DNA of 64,000 nt from Nocardia africana NBRC 100379 (GTDB lineage Bacteria > Actinomycetota > Actinomycetes > Mycobacteriales > Mycobacteriaceae): the NCBI RefSeq assembly GCF_001612635.1, contig NZ_BDAV01000012.1, forward strand, positions 1-64,000. The letters run 5' to 3'. The notes beneath the pieces are model-generated. The model did not search any database, was not told the origin of the DNA, and saw nothing but the letters and a program-made list of their open reading frames with translations. Made by a program: the position numbers and the translations under genes. Of the stretch, positions 1 to 8,742 are shown one piece after another (the stretch's first letter is position 1; every line of letters begins with the position of its first letter).

Positions 1-858
1 CGAGGTGTCCTCTCCGGCGCGGTGCCGGGCGTTGATGATGTCGGTGAATTTCGCGATCACCTGCTCTCGCGGCGTGCTGCGCTCCCATTCGATCGCCTTC
101 GCGACGCCGGTGGTGAAGGTGCGGACCACATCGGGGTTCTTCGCGATGAAATCATTGCGGAAGACATAGGGGCCGCCGTTGATCGGGCCGCCGTATTCGT
201 CGAGTTCGGTGAAGATCGGACGCACCCCGCCGTTGGCCACCGCACGCTGTTGGAACTGGCCGTTCAATGCCGCGGCGTCGATCTGTCCCTGACGCAGCGC
301 CTGTTCGATATTCGGCGGCGGCAGCGCCACCAATTGCACCGATTTGATCTGGTCGACGCTCAGTCCGGCCTTTTTCAACGCATCGTGGATATCGGCCTCG
401 TTCTGGCCGCCGAGCGTATTCACGCCGACCTTCTTGCCGACCAGGTCGGCGGCCGTATGAATCGGGCTGTTGTCGAGCGTGTAATAGCCCTGGAAGGACT
501 TCTCGTCCGACCCGTAGTAGTTGACCACCGCCGTGATGGGCGCCCCGGCGCCGGCCAGCTTGGCGACCGCACCGGCGAAGGCCCCGCCGAAGTCGACCTG
601 CCCGGTCGCGGCGGTCTGGATCTCCTGCGGTCCGCTGATGGTGTTGCCGACGTAGTCGAGTTTGATCTTGCCGTCGAAGAATCCGAGGTTCTCCGCGAGC
701 TCCGGAAGCGTGACCTGATCGGTCCAGCCCAGATACCGGAGTGAGGTCACCCCGTTCTCGGTGTGGGCGGATCCTCCGCTGCCGCAGGCGGTCAGCTGCA
801 CAGCGGCAGCCGTACCGGCTGCGAAGACGGATAATGCGGTGCGGATACGTCCGGACAT
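1..858 (-). CDS. ABC transporter substrate-binding lipoprotein (NMT1/SsuA-like), partial
   Basis: The reading frame runs from an ATG at 858 off the left edge of the window, so only the first 286 codons are present. The N-terminus is a lipoprotein signal: MSGRIRT, a hydrophobic stretch, then lipobox L-T-A-C at residues 22-25 followed by GSGGS. The mature part contains LRYLGWTDQVTLPELAENLG and a later GQIDAAALNGQ segment, the pattern of periplasmic-binding proteins of the NMT1/SsuA/TauA type that deliver sulfonates, pyrimidine precursors or similar small molecules to an ABC importer. The substrate cannot be told from sequence. It is divergent from the oxygenase gene at 1100, with about 240 bp between them. 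Permease and ATPase genes are presumably beyond the left edge. Confidence 0.85.
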   Translation of the reverse strand, partial: MSGRIRTALSVFAAGTAAAVQLTACGSGGSAHTENGVTSLRYLGWTDQVTLPELAENLGFFDGKIKLDYVGNTISGPQEIQTAATGQVDFGGAFAGAVAKLAGAGAPITAVVNYYGSDEKSFQGYYTLDNSPIHTAADLVGKKVGVNTLGGQNEADIHDALKKAGLSVDQIKSVQLVALPPPNIEQALRQGQIDAAALNGQFQQRAVANGGVRPIFTELDEYGGPINGGPYVFRNDFIAKNPDVVRTFTTGVAKAIEWERSTPREQVIAKFTDIINARHRAGEDTS

Positions 859-1099
859 CAGGTAATTCCTCTCGACACTGCGCACGACGGCACGGTGGTG
901 CGCGTCGGCCCGGCCGAGCCTAGGTGCTGTGAATCACGAAACCTCCCCTTTGAATCACCAGGATTCGGTCGTCTCGGGGGCATCACGGCGGCCGGAATAC
1001 GCATCGATTGAATTCCGTCCGAGCCGAACCCTTTCCCACACCGCCGGGAAGCGGTAGATCTGGCGATGACCCGTCGGCGAACGAGGATAAGGATGTGCG

Positions 1100-2104
1100 A
1101 TGGCCGAGCGCGTACTCCCGGTACTCGATCTGGCGAGCGCGGATTCCGATCCGCAGCGGTTTCGCGTCGAATTACGGGCGGCCACACACGAATTCGGCTT
1201 CTTCTATCTCACCGGTCACGGCGTCGCGCCCGAGCGCGGCGCCGAACTGCTCGCCTTGGCCCGGCGGTTCTTCGCGCTGCCGGAGGCGGCCAAACAGGAG
1301 ATCAGCCAGTTGCGCAGTCCGCAGTTCCGCGGCTATTCGCGACTCGGCGGGGAGCTGACCAACGGCTTGGTCGACTGGCGCGAGCAGATCGATATCGGGC
1401 CGGAGGCCGAGGCGATCGCCGGGGCAGAGGGGTACTGGCGACTGCAGGGTCCCAACCTCTGGCCGACGGCGCTTCCGGAACTTCGTCCCGCACTGCATGA
1501 TTGGGACCATTCTCTCGCGCGGGTCGGGCGTGCCCTGCTACGGCACTGGGCCGCCGCACTGGGCGCATCGGAGACATTCTTCGATCCGGCCTTCGCGGAC
1601 CGGCCGGCCACGCTGATCAAGGTGGTGCGCTACCCCGGCAACCCGCACAATCCCCAGGGCGTCGGCGCGCACAAGGATTCCGGTGTGCTCACCCTGCTGC
1701 TGGTGGAACCGGATTCGCACGGCCTGCAGGTGGAGCTGTCGTCCGGGGAATGGGTGGACGCGCCGCCGCTCCCGGGCGCCTTCATCGTGAATATCGGCGA
1801 ACTGCTCGAGGTGGCCAGCGGCGGCTATCTGCGTGCCACCCGCCACCGCGTGCTCGCCCCGGAGCCGGGCACGGACCGCATCTCCATCCCGTACTTCCTG
1901 AATCCGGCGCTGGATGCCCGGATCCCACTGCTACCGCTGCCACCGGACCTGGCCGCGGACGCACGCGGAGTCACCGCCGACCCGGACAATCCGATATTCG
2001 ACACCTACGGGCAGAACGCCTGGAAATCACGCATCCGGGCGCATCCGGACGTGGCCGAACTGCATCACGGCATCACGCCGAGTGCCCCCGCGCGGGCGTA
2101 CTGA
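1100..2104 (+). CDS. Isopenicillin N synthase-like Fe(II)/2-oxoglutarate oxygenase
   Basis: A 334-residue protein with the two-domain layout of the isopenicillin-N-synthase/2OG dioxygenase superfamily. The N-terminal DIOX_N-like part is followed by the jelly-roll core. The iron triad is visible as H191-x-D193 (GAHKDSG) and H249 (ATRHRVL), and R260-x-S262 (RISIPYF) is the usual 2-oxoglutarate or co-substrate clamp. The ATG at 1100 has an AAGGA box six bases upstream. It is divergent from a binding lipoprotein of a small-molecule importer, so the two may act on the same imported compound. The substrate is unknown; sulfonate, amino-acid or purine-like oxidations are all possible for this family. 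Confidence 0.85.
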   Translation: MAERVLPVLDLASADSDPQRFRVELRAATHEFGFFYLTGHGVAPERGAELLALARRFFALPEAAKQEISQLRSPQFRGYSRLGGELTNGLVDWREQIDIGPEAEAIAGAEGYWRLQGPNLWPTALPELRPALHDWDHSLARVGRALLRHWAAALGASETFFDPAFADRPATLIKVVRYPGNPHNPQGVGAHKDSGVLTLLLVEPDSHGLQVELSSGEWVDAPPLPGAFIVNIGELLEVASGGYLRATRHRVLAPEPGTDRISIPYFLNPALDARIPLLPLPPDLAADARGVTADPDNPIFDTYGQNAWKSRIRAHPDVAELHHGITPSAPARAY

Positions 2105-2105
2105 G

Positions 2106-2939
2106 TCAGGGCTTGCGGCCCACTCCGCCCACGATGCACCGGCGCACATCCGACAGCGGTGTGAGCCGCGGGCCGTCCGGCCACCAGTCGTCGCACAGCA
2201 CGAGCCCCGGCTCGATCATCTGCAAGCCGCCGAACAGGGCCTGAATCTCCTCGCGGGTGCGGAAACGGCCGCTGCCCATCGGACTGTGGACGAACCTGTC
2301 CTCCATCCTGCGGGCGAGTTCACTCGGCCCGGAGTCCTCCGGATCGTAGAAATGCGCGATCGCCACATATGAACCGGCGGGCAGCGCGTCGATATAGGTC
2401 TGCATCAGGGCCGGGGCGTCGTCGTCGAGATAGTGCTGCAGGGTCCCGATCTGGAACAGCGCCAGCGGCCGGGTGAAGTCCAGATCGTCGCGCACGGTCG
2501 GGTCGGTGAGCACCTCGTGCGGGCGGAAGATGTCGCAGGCGACGATGCTGGTCTGCGAATTCGACTCGAGCAGCGCCCGGGCGTAGGCCAGCACCATCGG
2601 ATCGTTGTCGACGTAGACCACCCGGGCCTCGGGCCGGATCCGCTGCACCACCTGATGGGTGTTCTCCGCGGTCGGCAGCCCCGAACCCAGGTCGAGATAC
2701 TGGTCGATCCCGGCCTGCGCGGCCAGGAATCGGCACGCTCTGATCAGGAAATCACGGTTGGCCCAGGCCAGGTCGTTCACCTGCGGGGCCACGGCACGCA
2801 CCTGCGCGAGCACTTCACGGTCGACTTCGAAGTTGTCCTTGCCGTTCAGGGCGGCGTCGTAGACGCGCGCGATGCTGGCACGAGCGGTATCCACCCCGAC
2901 CGGCACCACACTCGGGTACGCGGCAGAAGACTGCGACAT
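2106..2939 (-). CDS. SAM-dependent methyltransferase, DUF574 / Methyltransf_19 family
   Basis: A 277-residue protein starting MSQSSAAYPS. An in-frame GTG 69 bases further upstream exists, but the ATG at 2939 has an AGGGGAG ribosome-binding site at good distance. Family hallmarks are the N-terminal ARVYDAALNGKDNFEVDREV segment, DLGSGLPTAENTHQV as SAM motif I, and VVYVDNDPMVLAYAR as the acidic ribose-binding strand. This family (S-adenosyl methyltransferase, formerly DUF574) is abundant in actinobacteria and mostly without known substrate. The gene converges on the oxygenase gene with one base between the stops. No regulatory site was recognised. Confidence 0.9.
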   Translation of the reverse strand: MSQSSAAYPSVVPVGVDTARASIARVYDAALNGKDNFEVDREVLAQVRAVAPQVNDLAWANRDFLIRACRFLAAQAGIDQYLDLGSGLPTAENTHQVVQRIRPEARVVYVDNDPMVLAYARALLESNSQTSIVACDIFRPHEVLTDPTVRDDLDFTRPLALFQIGTLQHYLDDDAPALMQTYIDALPAGSYVAIAHFYDPEDSGPSELARRMEDRFVHSPMGSGRFRTREEIQALFGGLQMIEPGLVLCDDWWPDGPRLTPLSDVRRCIVGGVGRKP

Positions 2940-3139
2940 GAAGGCTCCCCTGGCATTGCAGAAACGGCATTGCTGAAACGCTGACCCTGTGGAACTGGTA
3001 TCCGGCACACAGCCGTCGCACTACAGACCGTGTTACGCCGAGTCTCCTCTATTTCCTGGGGTTACGGGCGCATACCCGACATTTCATCGAGCGGGAATCC
3101 GCTCGCCCCGTCGTCGCGACCTGCGAAGACCGTGGGCGC

Positions 3140-3275
3140 ACGGACGCGGTGCGTTGGTATAGTCCGCAGAGTTCTCGCGATGGGAACGGGAAACCGGTGC
3201 CAATCCGGTGCGGTCGCGCCACTGTGTTCAGCCCATGCTGTCAGCCAGACCCCTTTCGTCGCTGTGCACGGACGG
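3140..3275 (+). ncRNA. Cobalamin (B12) riboswitch
   Basis: The segment carries the conserved adenosylcobalamin riboswitch core: GGGAACGGGAAACCGGTG, then CCAATCCGGTGCGGTCGC and the B12-box-type CGCCACTGTG. It continues with CAGCC and AGCCAGACCCC. It lies 30-170 bases upstream of a Ni/Co permease start. The known logic of this class is that AdoCbl binding blocks expression of cobalt or B12 genes. The limits are approximate because P1 was not folded. Confidence 0.85.
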
Positions 3276-3306
3276 GGACGCGGGTTCCCCAGAAGGGTTG
3301 TGGCAC

Positions 3307-4413
3307 ATGTCCACTCGTCGCCGCCTACTTCGCGATGTGCTGCGGGACTGGTCCCGGCGTGACTGGCTGGAAGCGGCGGTGCTGCTCGGCGTGGTCGCGT
3401 TGATGCATCTGGTCGGATTCGGCCTGCTGTTCGGAGCGATCGCCCCGCACGGTTATCGCATCGGCACGGAGGTCTTCGGCATCGGACTCGGCATCACGGC
3501 CTACACCTTCGGGCTGCGCCACGCCTTCGACGCCGACCACATCGCCGCCATCGACAACACCACGCGCAAGCTGATGAGCGACGGGAAACGCCCCAAATCG
3601 GTCGGATTCTGGTTCGCGATGGGGCATTCCACGATCGTGTTCGTCCTCGCCGCACTGGTGGTGGCGGGTGCGCACGTGGTGGGCACGCTGGTCGACGAGG
3701 ACTCGCCGACCCGCAAGACACTCGGCACCATCTCCACCGTGGCCTCCGGCTCGTTCCTGTATCTGATCGGTTTGCTCAATGTGGTTGCGCTGCTCGGTAT
3801 CTGGCGCGTGTTCCGCCGGCTGCGCGACAGCGGGCACTACGATCGCACGGAACTGGAAGCGGCGCTCGACTCGCGCGGATTCCTGGCACGCCTGCTGGCG
3901 CCCGTGATGCGGATGGTGGGTCGGCCGGTGCACGTCTATCCGGTCGGCGTGCTGTTCGGCCTGGGTTTCGACACCGCGACCGAGGTGGCGCTGCTCGCAC
4001 TGGCCGGGTCCGGCGCGGCGGCCGGACTGCCCTGGTACGCGATCGTCGTGCTGCCGCTGCTGTTCGCGGCCGGGATGAGCGTGATGGACACGATCGACGG
4101 CCTGTTCATGAACGTCGCCTACGACTGGGCGTTCTCCGATCCGGTGCGCAAGATCTTCTACAACCTGGCCATCACCGGCCTTTCGATCGCGGTGGCCCTG
4201 TTCATCGGCTCGATCGAGCTGATCAAGGTGCTGCACGACGACACCGGATTCGGCGGTCCGGTGGCGGAGTGGATCGCCGGTATCGACCTCAACAACGCGG
4301 GATTCGCGATCGTCGGATTGTTCGTCCTCGCCTGGGTTGCCGCGGTCGCCTACTGGCGGCTGGCGAAGGTCGACGAGCGCTGGACGCCCGCGCCCACCGA
4401 GGAATCGGTGTAA
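3307..4413 (+). CDS. Nickel/cobalt transporter, NiCoT family
   Basis: A 368-residue integral membrane protein with about eight hydrophobic segments. The NiCoT signature HAFDADHIAAIDNTTRK lies at residues 72-88, with later signatures LGFDTATEVALLAL and GMSVMDTIDGLFMNVAY. The ATG at 3307 follows an AGAAGGG box; a longer frame from 3208 would run through the riboswitch and is rejected. Because a cobalamin riboswitch precedes it, the likely physiological cargo is Co2+ for corrin synthesis rather than Ni2+. It acts in the cytoplasmic membrane as a secondary permease. It stands alone and is followed by a separately oriented lipase unit with its own promoter region. Confidence 0.93.
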   Translation: MSTRRRLLRDVLRDWSRRDWLEAAVLLGVVALMHLVGFGLLFGAIAPHGYRIGTEVFGIGLGITAYTFGLRHAFDADHIAAIDNTTRKLMSDGKRPKSVGFWFAMGHSTIVFVLAALVVAGAHVVGTLVDEDSPTRKTLGTISTVASGSFLYLIGLLNVVALLGIWRVFRRLRDSGHYDRTELEAALDSRGFLARLLAPVMRMVGRPVHVYPVGVLFGLGFDTATEVALLALAGSGAAAGLPWYAIVVLPLLFAAGMSVMDTIDGLFMNVAYDWAFSDPVRKIFYNLAITGLSIAVALFIGSIELIKVLHDDTGFGGPVAEWIAGIDLNNAGFAIVGLFVLAWVAAVAYWRLAKVDERWTPAPTEESV

Positions 4414-4537
4414 CCGCACCTCGTCGAGCCACACACAACCGGGGACGTCCGGAATTCTTGCGACGGCGATCACACCTGTGCCATAGTTCGCTGCACATGT
4501 GAGACGGAGCAGTCTCGCATTAGCGAAGGAGCCGAGT

Positions 4538-5938
4538 GTGACCGAACCCTGGACGCGCCGCATCCGCCGGACGACCTGTGCCCTCGCCGCGGCGACGGCA
4601 GTGACCGTCCTGGCCGCGGTGGTGGCCCCGCCACCCCACGCCACCGCCGAACCCGCGCCGGTCGCACCCGCGGCGCCGATTCCGCTGCCGCCCGAGCTCG
4701 ATCCCGGCTTCTACCACCCCGCGGCGGAGATCGTCGCGGCGAAACAGCGGGGCGAGATCATCGCCGCGCGGCAGGTGCGGGTGGCCAATCTGGGGCTGAT
4801 TCCGGTCAACGTCGACGCGTGGCAGATCTCCTACCGATCCGACGACAGTCGCGATCAACCGATCCCCGCGGTGGCGACAGTTCTGAAACCACGTGGTTCG
4901 ACACCGGACAAACTGGTGTCGATGCAGATCGCCGAGGATTCCCTGGCCGGCTACTGCGCACCCTCGTACGCGATCCAGCATTTCTCGGCCGGTCCGTTCC
5001 TGGGCCAGATCGTGGCCCCGGCCGAATTCGTGATCGCCCAGGGCGCCCTGCAACAGGGCTGGGCGGTGGTCATTCCCGATCACGAGGGGCCGGACAACGC
5101 CTACGCCGCGGGTCCGCTCGCCGGCCGGATCACCCTCGACGGGATTCGCGCGGCCCGCGATTTCGAGCCGATGCGGTTGAGCCCGCAGACCAGGATCGGT
5201 CTCTACGGCTACTCCGGCGGCGCGATCGCGACCGGACACGCGGCCGAACTGAAGAGCAGCTACGCCCCGGATCTGAATATCGTCGGTGCGGCGGAGGGCG
5301 GCGTACCGGCGGATCTCGGCATGACACTGAACGTGGCCAACGGGCAAGCGACGTCGGGCCTGGTGCTGGCCGCGGTGATGGGCCTGACGCGCGAGTATCC
5401 GGAATTCGCCCGCTTCGTCGACGAGCATATGGACCCGCTGGGCAAGGGCCTGACCACGCTGCAGAGCGGATTGTGCGTGCAGTATGTCAGCGCGTTGCTG
5501 CCGTTCCTGAATCTGAAAGGGATGCTGCGGGTTCCGGGCGATCCGATGCAGCAGCCCGCGGTCGCCGCCGTGCTCGACGAGACCCGGATGGGCAGGACGG
5601 TGCCGGATATGCCGATGTACATCTGGCAGGGCAATCCGGACGAGATCATTCCGGTCGGGCAGGTGAACACCCTCGTCGACACCTACTGCCGAAACCCCTC
5701 CGCCACAGTGCAATACACCCGGGAGCACTTCGCCGAGCACGTGGCCACCGAGATCTCCGGCGGCGGAGCCGCGATGCTGTGGTTGCGCGATCGTCTCGAC
5801 GGCGTGCCGGCCCAGCCCGGGTGCCACACCGCCGATGCCGGATGGTTGTTGCTGGACCCCAACGGTTTTCAGATGCTGGCCTCGACCTTCGGCGAGACCT
5901 TCGCGTCGTTCTTCGGCAAGCCGATCGGCGTGAAGTAG
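4538..5938 (+). CDS. Secreted lipase (LIP family, alpha/beta hydrolase)
   Basis: A 466-residue protein starting at a GTG with an AAGGAG box eight bases upstream; this start gives a proper signal peptide (TRRIRRTTC, a hydrophobic run, then APPPHATA). The nucleophile elbow is G-Y-S226-G-G within GLYGYSGGAIATGHAAEL. The likely acid and base are the Asp of WQGNPDEIIPV and the His of REHFAEHVAT. Length and motifs match the secretory triacylglycerol lipase (LIP, PF03583) family of mycolata, which hydrolyse acylglycerols outside the cytoplasm. It ends just before a strong hairpin shared with the convergent aldehyde dehydrogenase gene. Confidence 0.92.
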   Translation: MTEPWTRRIRRTTCALAAATAVTVLAAVVAPPPHATAEPAPVAPAAPIPLPPELDPGFYHPAAEIVAAKQRGEIIAARQVRVANLGLIPVNVDAWQISYRSDDSRDQPIPAVATVLKPRGSTPDKLVSMQIAEDSLAGYCAPSYAIQHFSAGPFLGQIVAPAEFVIAQGALQQGWAVVIPDHEGPDNAYAAGPLAGRITLDGIRAARDFEPMRLSPQTRIGLYGYSGGAIATGHAAELKSSYAPDLNIVGAAEGGVPADLGMTLNVANGQATSGLVLAAVMGLTREYPEFARFVDEHMDPLGKGLTTLQSGLCVQYVSALLPFLNLKGMLRVPGDPMQQPAVAAVLDETRMGRTVPDMPMYIWQGNPDEIIPVGQVNTLVDTYCRNPSATVQYTREHFAEHVATEISGGGAAMLWLRDRLDGVPAQPGCHTADAGWLLLDPNGFQMLASTFGETFASFFGKPIGVK

Positions 5939-5990
5939 TCCGGAGCGCACGATCCGCGGAACTCCCGGCACAACGAGGTGCGGGGCGGAG

Positions 5991-6025
5991 AAGGGCCCGT
6001 TCGACGTGGGGGCGAACGGGCCCTT
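5991..6025. terminator. Bidirectional hairpin terminator
   Basis: A perfect 13-bp inverted repeat, AAGGGCCCGTTCG / CGAACGGGCCCTT, with a 9-base loop. It lies between the convergent lipase and aldehyde dehydrogenase genes. There is no long T tract, as is usual for actinobacterial terminators. Confidence 0.8.
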
Positions 6026-6043
6026 CGCGTACCGGTGCGCCGG

Positions 6044-7669
6044 TCAGCGAATGCGCAGCCGACGGCTCAGGCGCAGGGTGATCAGCGTGCTCTTGAGCTG
6101 CTTCTCGAACGGCATGCCCGCGCGCGCCGAGAGCACCTGCTTCTTCTGCACGCCGACGTTCACCGTATCGGTGTATTTGAGCAGGCCGGCATCGCCGTGG
6201 CGGGTGCCCACGCCGGACTGCTTGACGCCACCCGAGGGCGTCATCTTCGCCGAATAGGTCGCGACGAAGCCGTCGTTGACGTTGACATTGCCCGCCTCAA
6301 GCCGGTCGGCGAGCTTCTCGGCGCGAGCGAGATCCGAACTCCAGATGCTGGCGTTGAGACCGTAGGTGGTGGCATTGGCCTGCCGGATCGCCTCGTTCTC
6401 GTCGGTGTAGCGGTAGATGGTGACGACCGGGCCGAAGGTTTCGACGGTCGCGTGCTCCATCTCGGGGGTCACACCGGTCAGCACGGTCGGCTCGTAGAAC
6501 GCCGGGCCGATATCCGGGCGGGCCTTGCCGCCGGTCAGCACGGTCGCGCCCTTCGCGACGGCGTCGTCGACGTGGGCGGCCACCCGGCGCATGTGATCGA
6601 CCGACACCAGCGAGCCGAATTCCGGGTCTGCGGTGTACGACGCACCCGCCTTCGACCCCAATTCCTCTGCGGCGGCGACGAATCGGCGCACGAACTCGTC
6701 GTGGATGCGGTCGTGGACGTAGATGCGCTCGATATGCATGCACGCCTGGCCCGAGTTGCCGTACACCGCGAAGATCGCCCCCGGGACGACCTCGTCGAGG
6801 TTCGCGTCCTCCAGCACGATCATCGGATTCTTGCCGCCGAGTTCGAGGCTGCAGCTGATCAGATTGCGGCCCGCGCGCTCGCCGATCGTGCGGCCGGTGG
6901 CGGTGGAACCGGTGAACATCACGAAATCGCTGTGGTCGATCAGGGTCGGCCCGACGTCGGGTCCGGTACCGCAGACCACCTGGATCAGATCGCGCGGCAG
7001 CCCCGCCTTGCGCAGCAATTCGACGCCGTAGAGCGTGCACAGCGCGGTCTTGTTGTCCGGTTTGATCACCACGCCGTTGCCGGCGATGAGGGCCGGGATC
7101 GAATCGGAGATCGAGATCGCGAAGGGGAAGTTCCACGGCGCGATCACCGCGACGACGCCCTTGGGCCGATGCTGTTCGGTCGATGTGGAGATGATGGGCA
7201 TCGCGCCGCCACGCCGGATCGGTTTGAGGATCCGCTCGGCATGTTTGAGGTAGTGGCTGATCACCATCACCGGATCGCACGATTCCTCGATGGCCATCCG
7301 GCGGGTCTTGCCGCAACCGATCTGGATCAGATCCGCGATGGTGTCGAGTTCGGAGAGAATCAGCTCATGGGCCTTCTCGAAGACCTGCAGTCGGCGCTTG
7401 ACCGGCCAGTTCGCCCATTCCCGCTGCGCCGCACGGGCCTTGTCGGCCGCCGCGGCGACGTCCTCGGGCGAGGACTGCGGCAGCTCACCGACGACCGCGC
7501 CGGTGTACACCTCGATCATGTCGTAGGGTTCGCGCTTCTCCCCCGCGGTGCCCGCGGTGATCAGCCCGGTGAGGCGGTCGATCAGCGTGTTCGTGATCCG
7601 CGGCGGCAGCGTGCTCGCCGCGCCGCTGCGCGACGTCGCCTCAGCGCCGCTGTGCGTGGTTGTCTCCAT
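6044..7669 (-). CDS. Succinate-semialdehyde / aldehyde dehydrogenase (GabD2-like)
   Basis: A 541-residue NAD(P)-dependent aldehyde dehydrogenase. Catalytic positions are visible: N180 (APWNF), K203 (VIKPD), the FTGSTATGR cofactor loop, E276 (LELGGKNP) and C310 (GNSGQACMHIERIYV). Length and the IERIYV context resemble the mycobacterial succinic-semialdehyde dehydrogenase GabD2 group. The ATG at 7669 has a GGAG box; an in-frame start 42 bases upstream is not needed. It is divergent from an enoyl-CoA hydratase across an intergenic segment with a KstR-like box, so it may oxidise an aldehyde from lipid or sterol breakdown. The precise substrate is not shown by sequence. Confidence 0.88.
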   Translation of the reverse strand: METTTHSGAEATSRSGAASTLPPRITNTLIDRLTGLITAGTAGEKREPYDMIEVYTGAVVGELPQSSPEDVAAAADKARAAQREWANWPVKRRLQVFEKAHELILSELDTIADLIQIGCGKTRRMAIEESCDPVMVISHYLKHAERILKPIRRGGAMPIISTSTEQHRPKGVVAVIAPWNFPFAISISDSIPALIAGNGVVIKPDNKTALCTLYGVELLRKAGLPRDLIQVVCGTGPDVGPTLIDHSDFVMFTGSTATGRTIGERAGRNLISCSLELGGKNPMIVLEDANLDEVVPGAIFAVYGNSGQACMHIERIYVHDRIHDEFVRRFVAAAEELGSKAGASYTADPEFGSLVSVDHMRRVAAHVDDAVAKGATVLTGGKARPDIGPAFYEPTVLTGVTPEMEHATVETFGPVVTIYRYTDENEAIRQANATTYGLNASIWSSDLARAEKLADRLEAGNVNVNDGFVATYSAKMTPSGGVKQSGVGTRHGDAGLLKYTDTVNVGVQKKQVLSARAGMPFEKQLKSTLITLRLSRRLRIR

Positions 7670-7720
7670 CAGCGATCTCCATAACTTGCCGCCCGTGACG
7701 GCGGTCACCATGATCCAAAC

Positions 7721-7739
7721 TAGAACACGTTATTGTTCT
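7721..7739. promoter_or_regulatory. KstR-like operator in divergent promoter
   Basis: TAGAACACGTTATT (7721-7734) matches the published KstR box TnnAACnnGTTnnA at all but the last position. It also forms AGAACA(6)TGTTCT with 7734-7739. It lies between the aldehyde dehydrogenase and enoyl-CoA hydratase starts. Confidence 0.55.
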
Positions 7740-7805
7740 GTACAACGTTGCGGGGTAACTTCGTCCGCAAAACGCGAGTAATACCATGAGGAAAGTGGGT
7801 CGGCG

Positions 7806-8627
7806 ATGACGACGGCAGCAACTGAAACAGGTAGCAACACGGAACCCCACGCGCTGCTGGAGCGACGCGGCGCCACCCTGATCGTCACCATGAACCGGCC
7901 GGCCGTCCGCAACGCGCTCTCGGCCGAGATGCTCGACCTGATGGTGCAGGCCTGGGACACGGTCGACAACGACCCGGAGATCCGCTCCTGCATCCTCACC
8001 GGCGCGGGCGGCGCGTTCTGCGCGGGCGCCGACCTCAAGGCGATGACCAAACAGGATCCGGCCAAGAATATGAGCGCCGGCGGCGCCTTCGACCCGACCA
8101 ACATTCCGGGCCTGCTCAAGGGCCGCCGCCTGACCAAGCCGCTGATCGCCGCCGTCGAGGGCGCGGCCATCGCCGGCGGGACCGAGATTCTGCAGGGCAC
8201 CGACATCCGCGTCGCCGGCGAGAGCGCGAAATTCGGTGTATCCGAGGCGCGGTGGAGCCTGTTCCCGATGGGCGGCTCGGCGGTGCGACTGCCCCGGCAG
8301 ATCCCCTACACCGTCGCCGCCGACATCCTGCTCACCGGCCGCCACATCACCGCCGCCGAGGCCAAGGAGTACGGCCTGATCGGTCACGTGGTGCCGGACG
8401 GGACCGCGCTGGACAAGGCGCTCGAGCTCGCCGAGAAGATCAACGCCAACGGCCCGCTCGCGGTGCAGGCGATCCTGAAGACCATGCGCGACACCGAGGG
8501 CATGCACGAGAACGAGGCCTTCAAGATCGACTCGCAGCTCGGCCTCACCGTCTTCCGCAGCGAGGACGCGAAGGAAGGCCCGCGCGCCTTCGCCGAGCGC
8601 CGCAAACCGGAGTTCAAGGGCCGCTGA
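7806..8627 (+). CDS. Enoyl-CoA hydratase/isomerase (crotonase superfamily)
   Basis: A 273-residue crotonase-fold protein. The N-terminal core carries MNRPAVRNALSAEM. The first oxyanion-hole loop is GGAFCAGADLKAM and the second region is AIAGGTEILQGTDIRVAGE, ending in a typical C-terminal helix (ERRKPEFKGR). In the second loop the usual catalytic acid appears as the Glu of GGTEILQ. The family hydrates or isomerises enoyl-CoA esters in fatty-acid or sterol side-chain beta-oxidation in the cytosol. It is divergent from an aldehyde dehydrogenase over a KstR-like site, which supports a role in sterol or lipid catabolism. It converges on the SDR gene, with a palindromic repeat between the two ends. 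Confidence 0.9.
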   Translation: MTTAATETGSNTEPHALLERRGATLIVTMNRPAVRNALSAEMLDLMVQAWDTVDNDPEIRSCILTGAGGAFCAGADLKAMTKQDPAKNMSAGGAFDPTNIPGLLKGRRLTKPLIAAVEGAAIAGGTEILQGTDIRVAGESAKFGVSEARWSLFPMGGSAVRLPRQIPYTVAADILLTGRHITAAEAKEYGLIGHVVPDGTALDKALELAEKINANGPLAVQAILKTMRDTEGMHENEAFKIDSQLGLTVFRSEDAKEGPRAFAERRKPEFKGR

Positions 8628-8661
8628 CACCGCATCCGGGCGTCCACCGGATGCGCGGAGG

Positions 8662-8737
8662 CTGAACACATCGTGCAAACCTCGGCAAGATTGCGAGAAA
8701 ACTCGATCTCGCGCCGAGGTTTGCACGATCAGTTCAG
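8662..8737. repeat. Palindromic dispersed repeat, copy 1
   Basis: Two 17-bp arms, ATCGTGCAAACCTCGGC (8670-8686) and its exact reverse complement (8713-8729), flank a 26-base interior. With two mismatches the arms extend to CTGAAC at both outer ends. A second copy lies at 25.3 kb in the opposite orientation and shares the arms and the interior GCGnGAAAACT. It sits between convergent genes and could act as a bidirectional terminator. Confidence 0.8.
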
Positions 8738-8742
8738 CACGA

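Noticed and set aside
22..744. Plus-strand frame at the left edge
   Set aside because: The minus strand encodes a clear binding lipoprotein over the same bases.
8662..8737. Classical insertion sequence or attachment site
   Set aside because: No transposase or integrase is near; the element is about 70 bp and palindromic.
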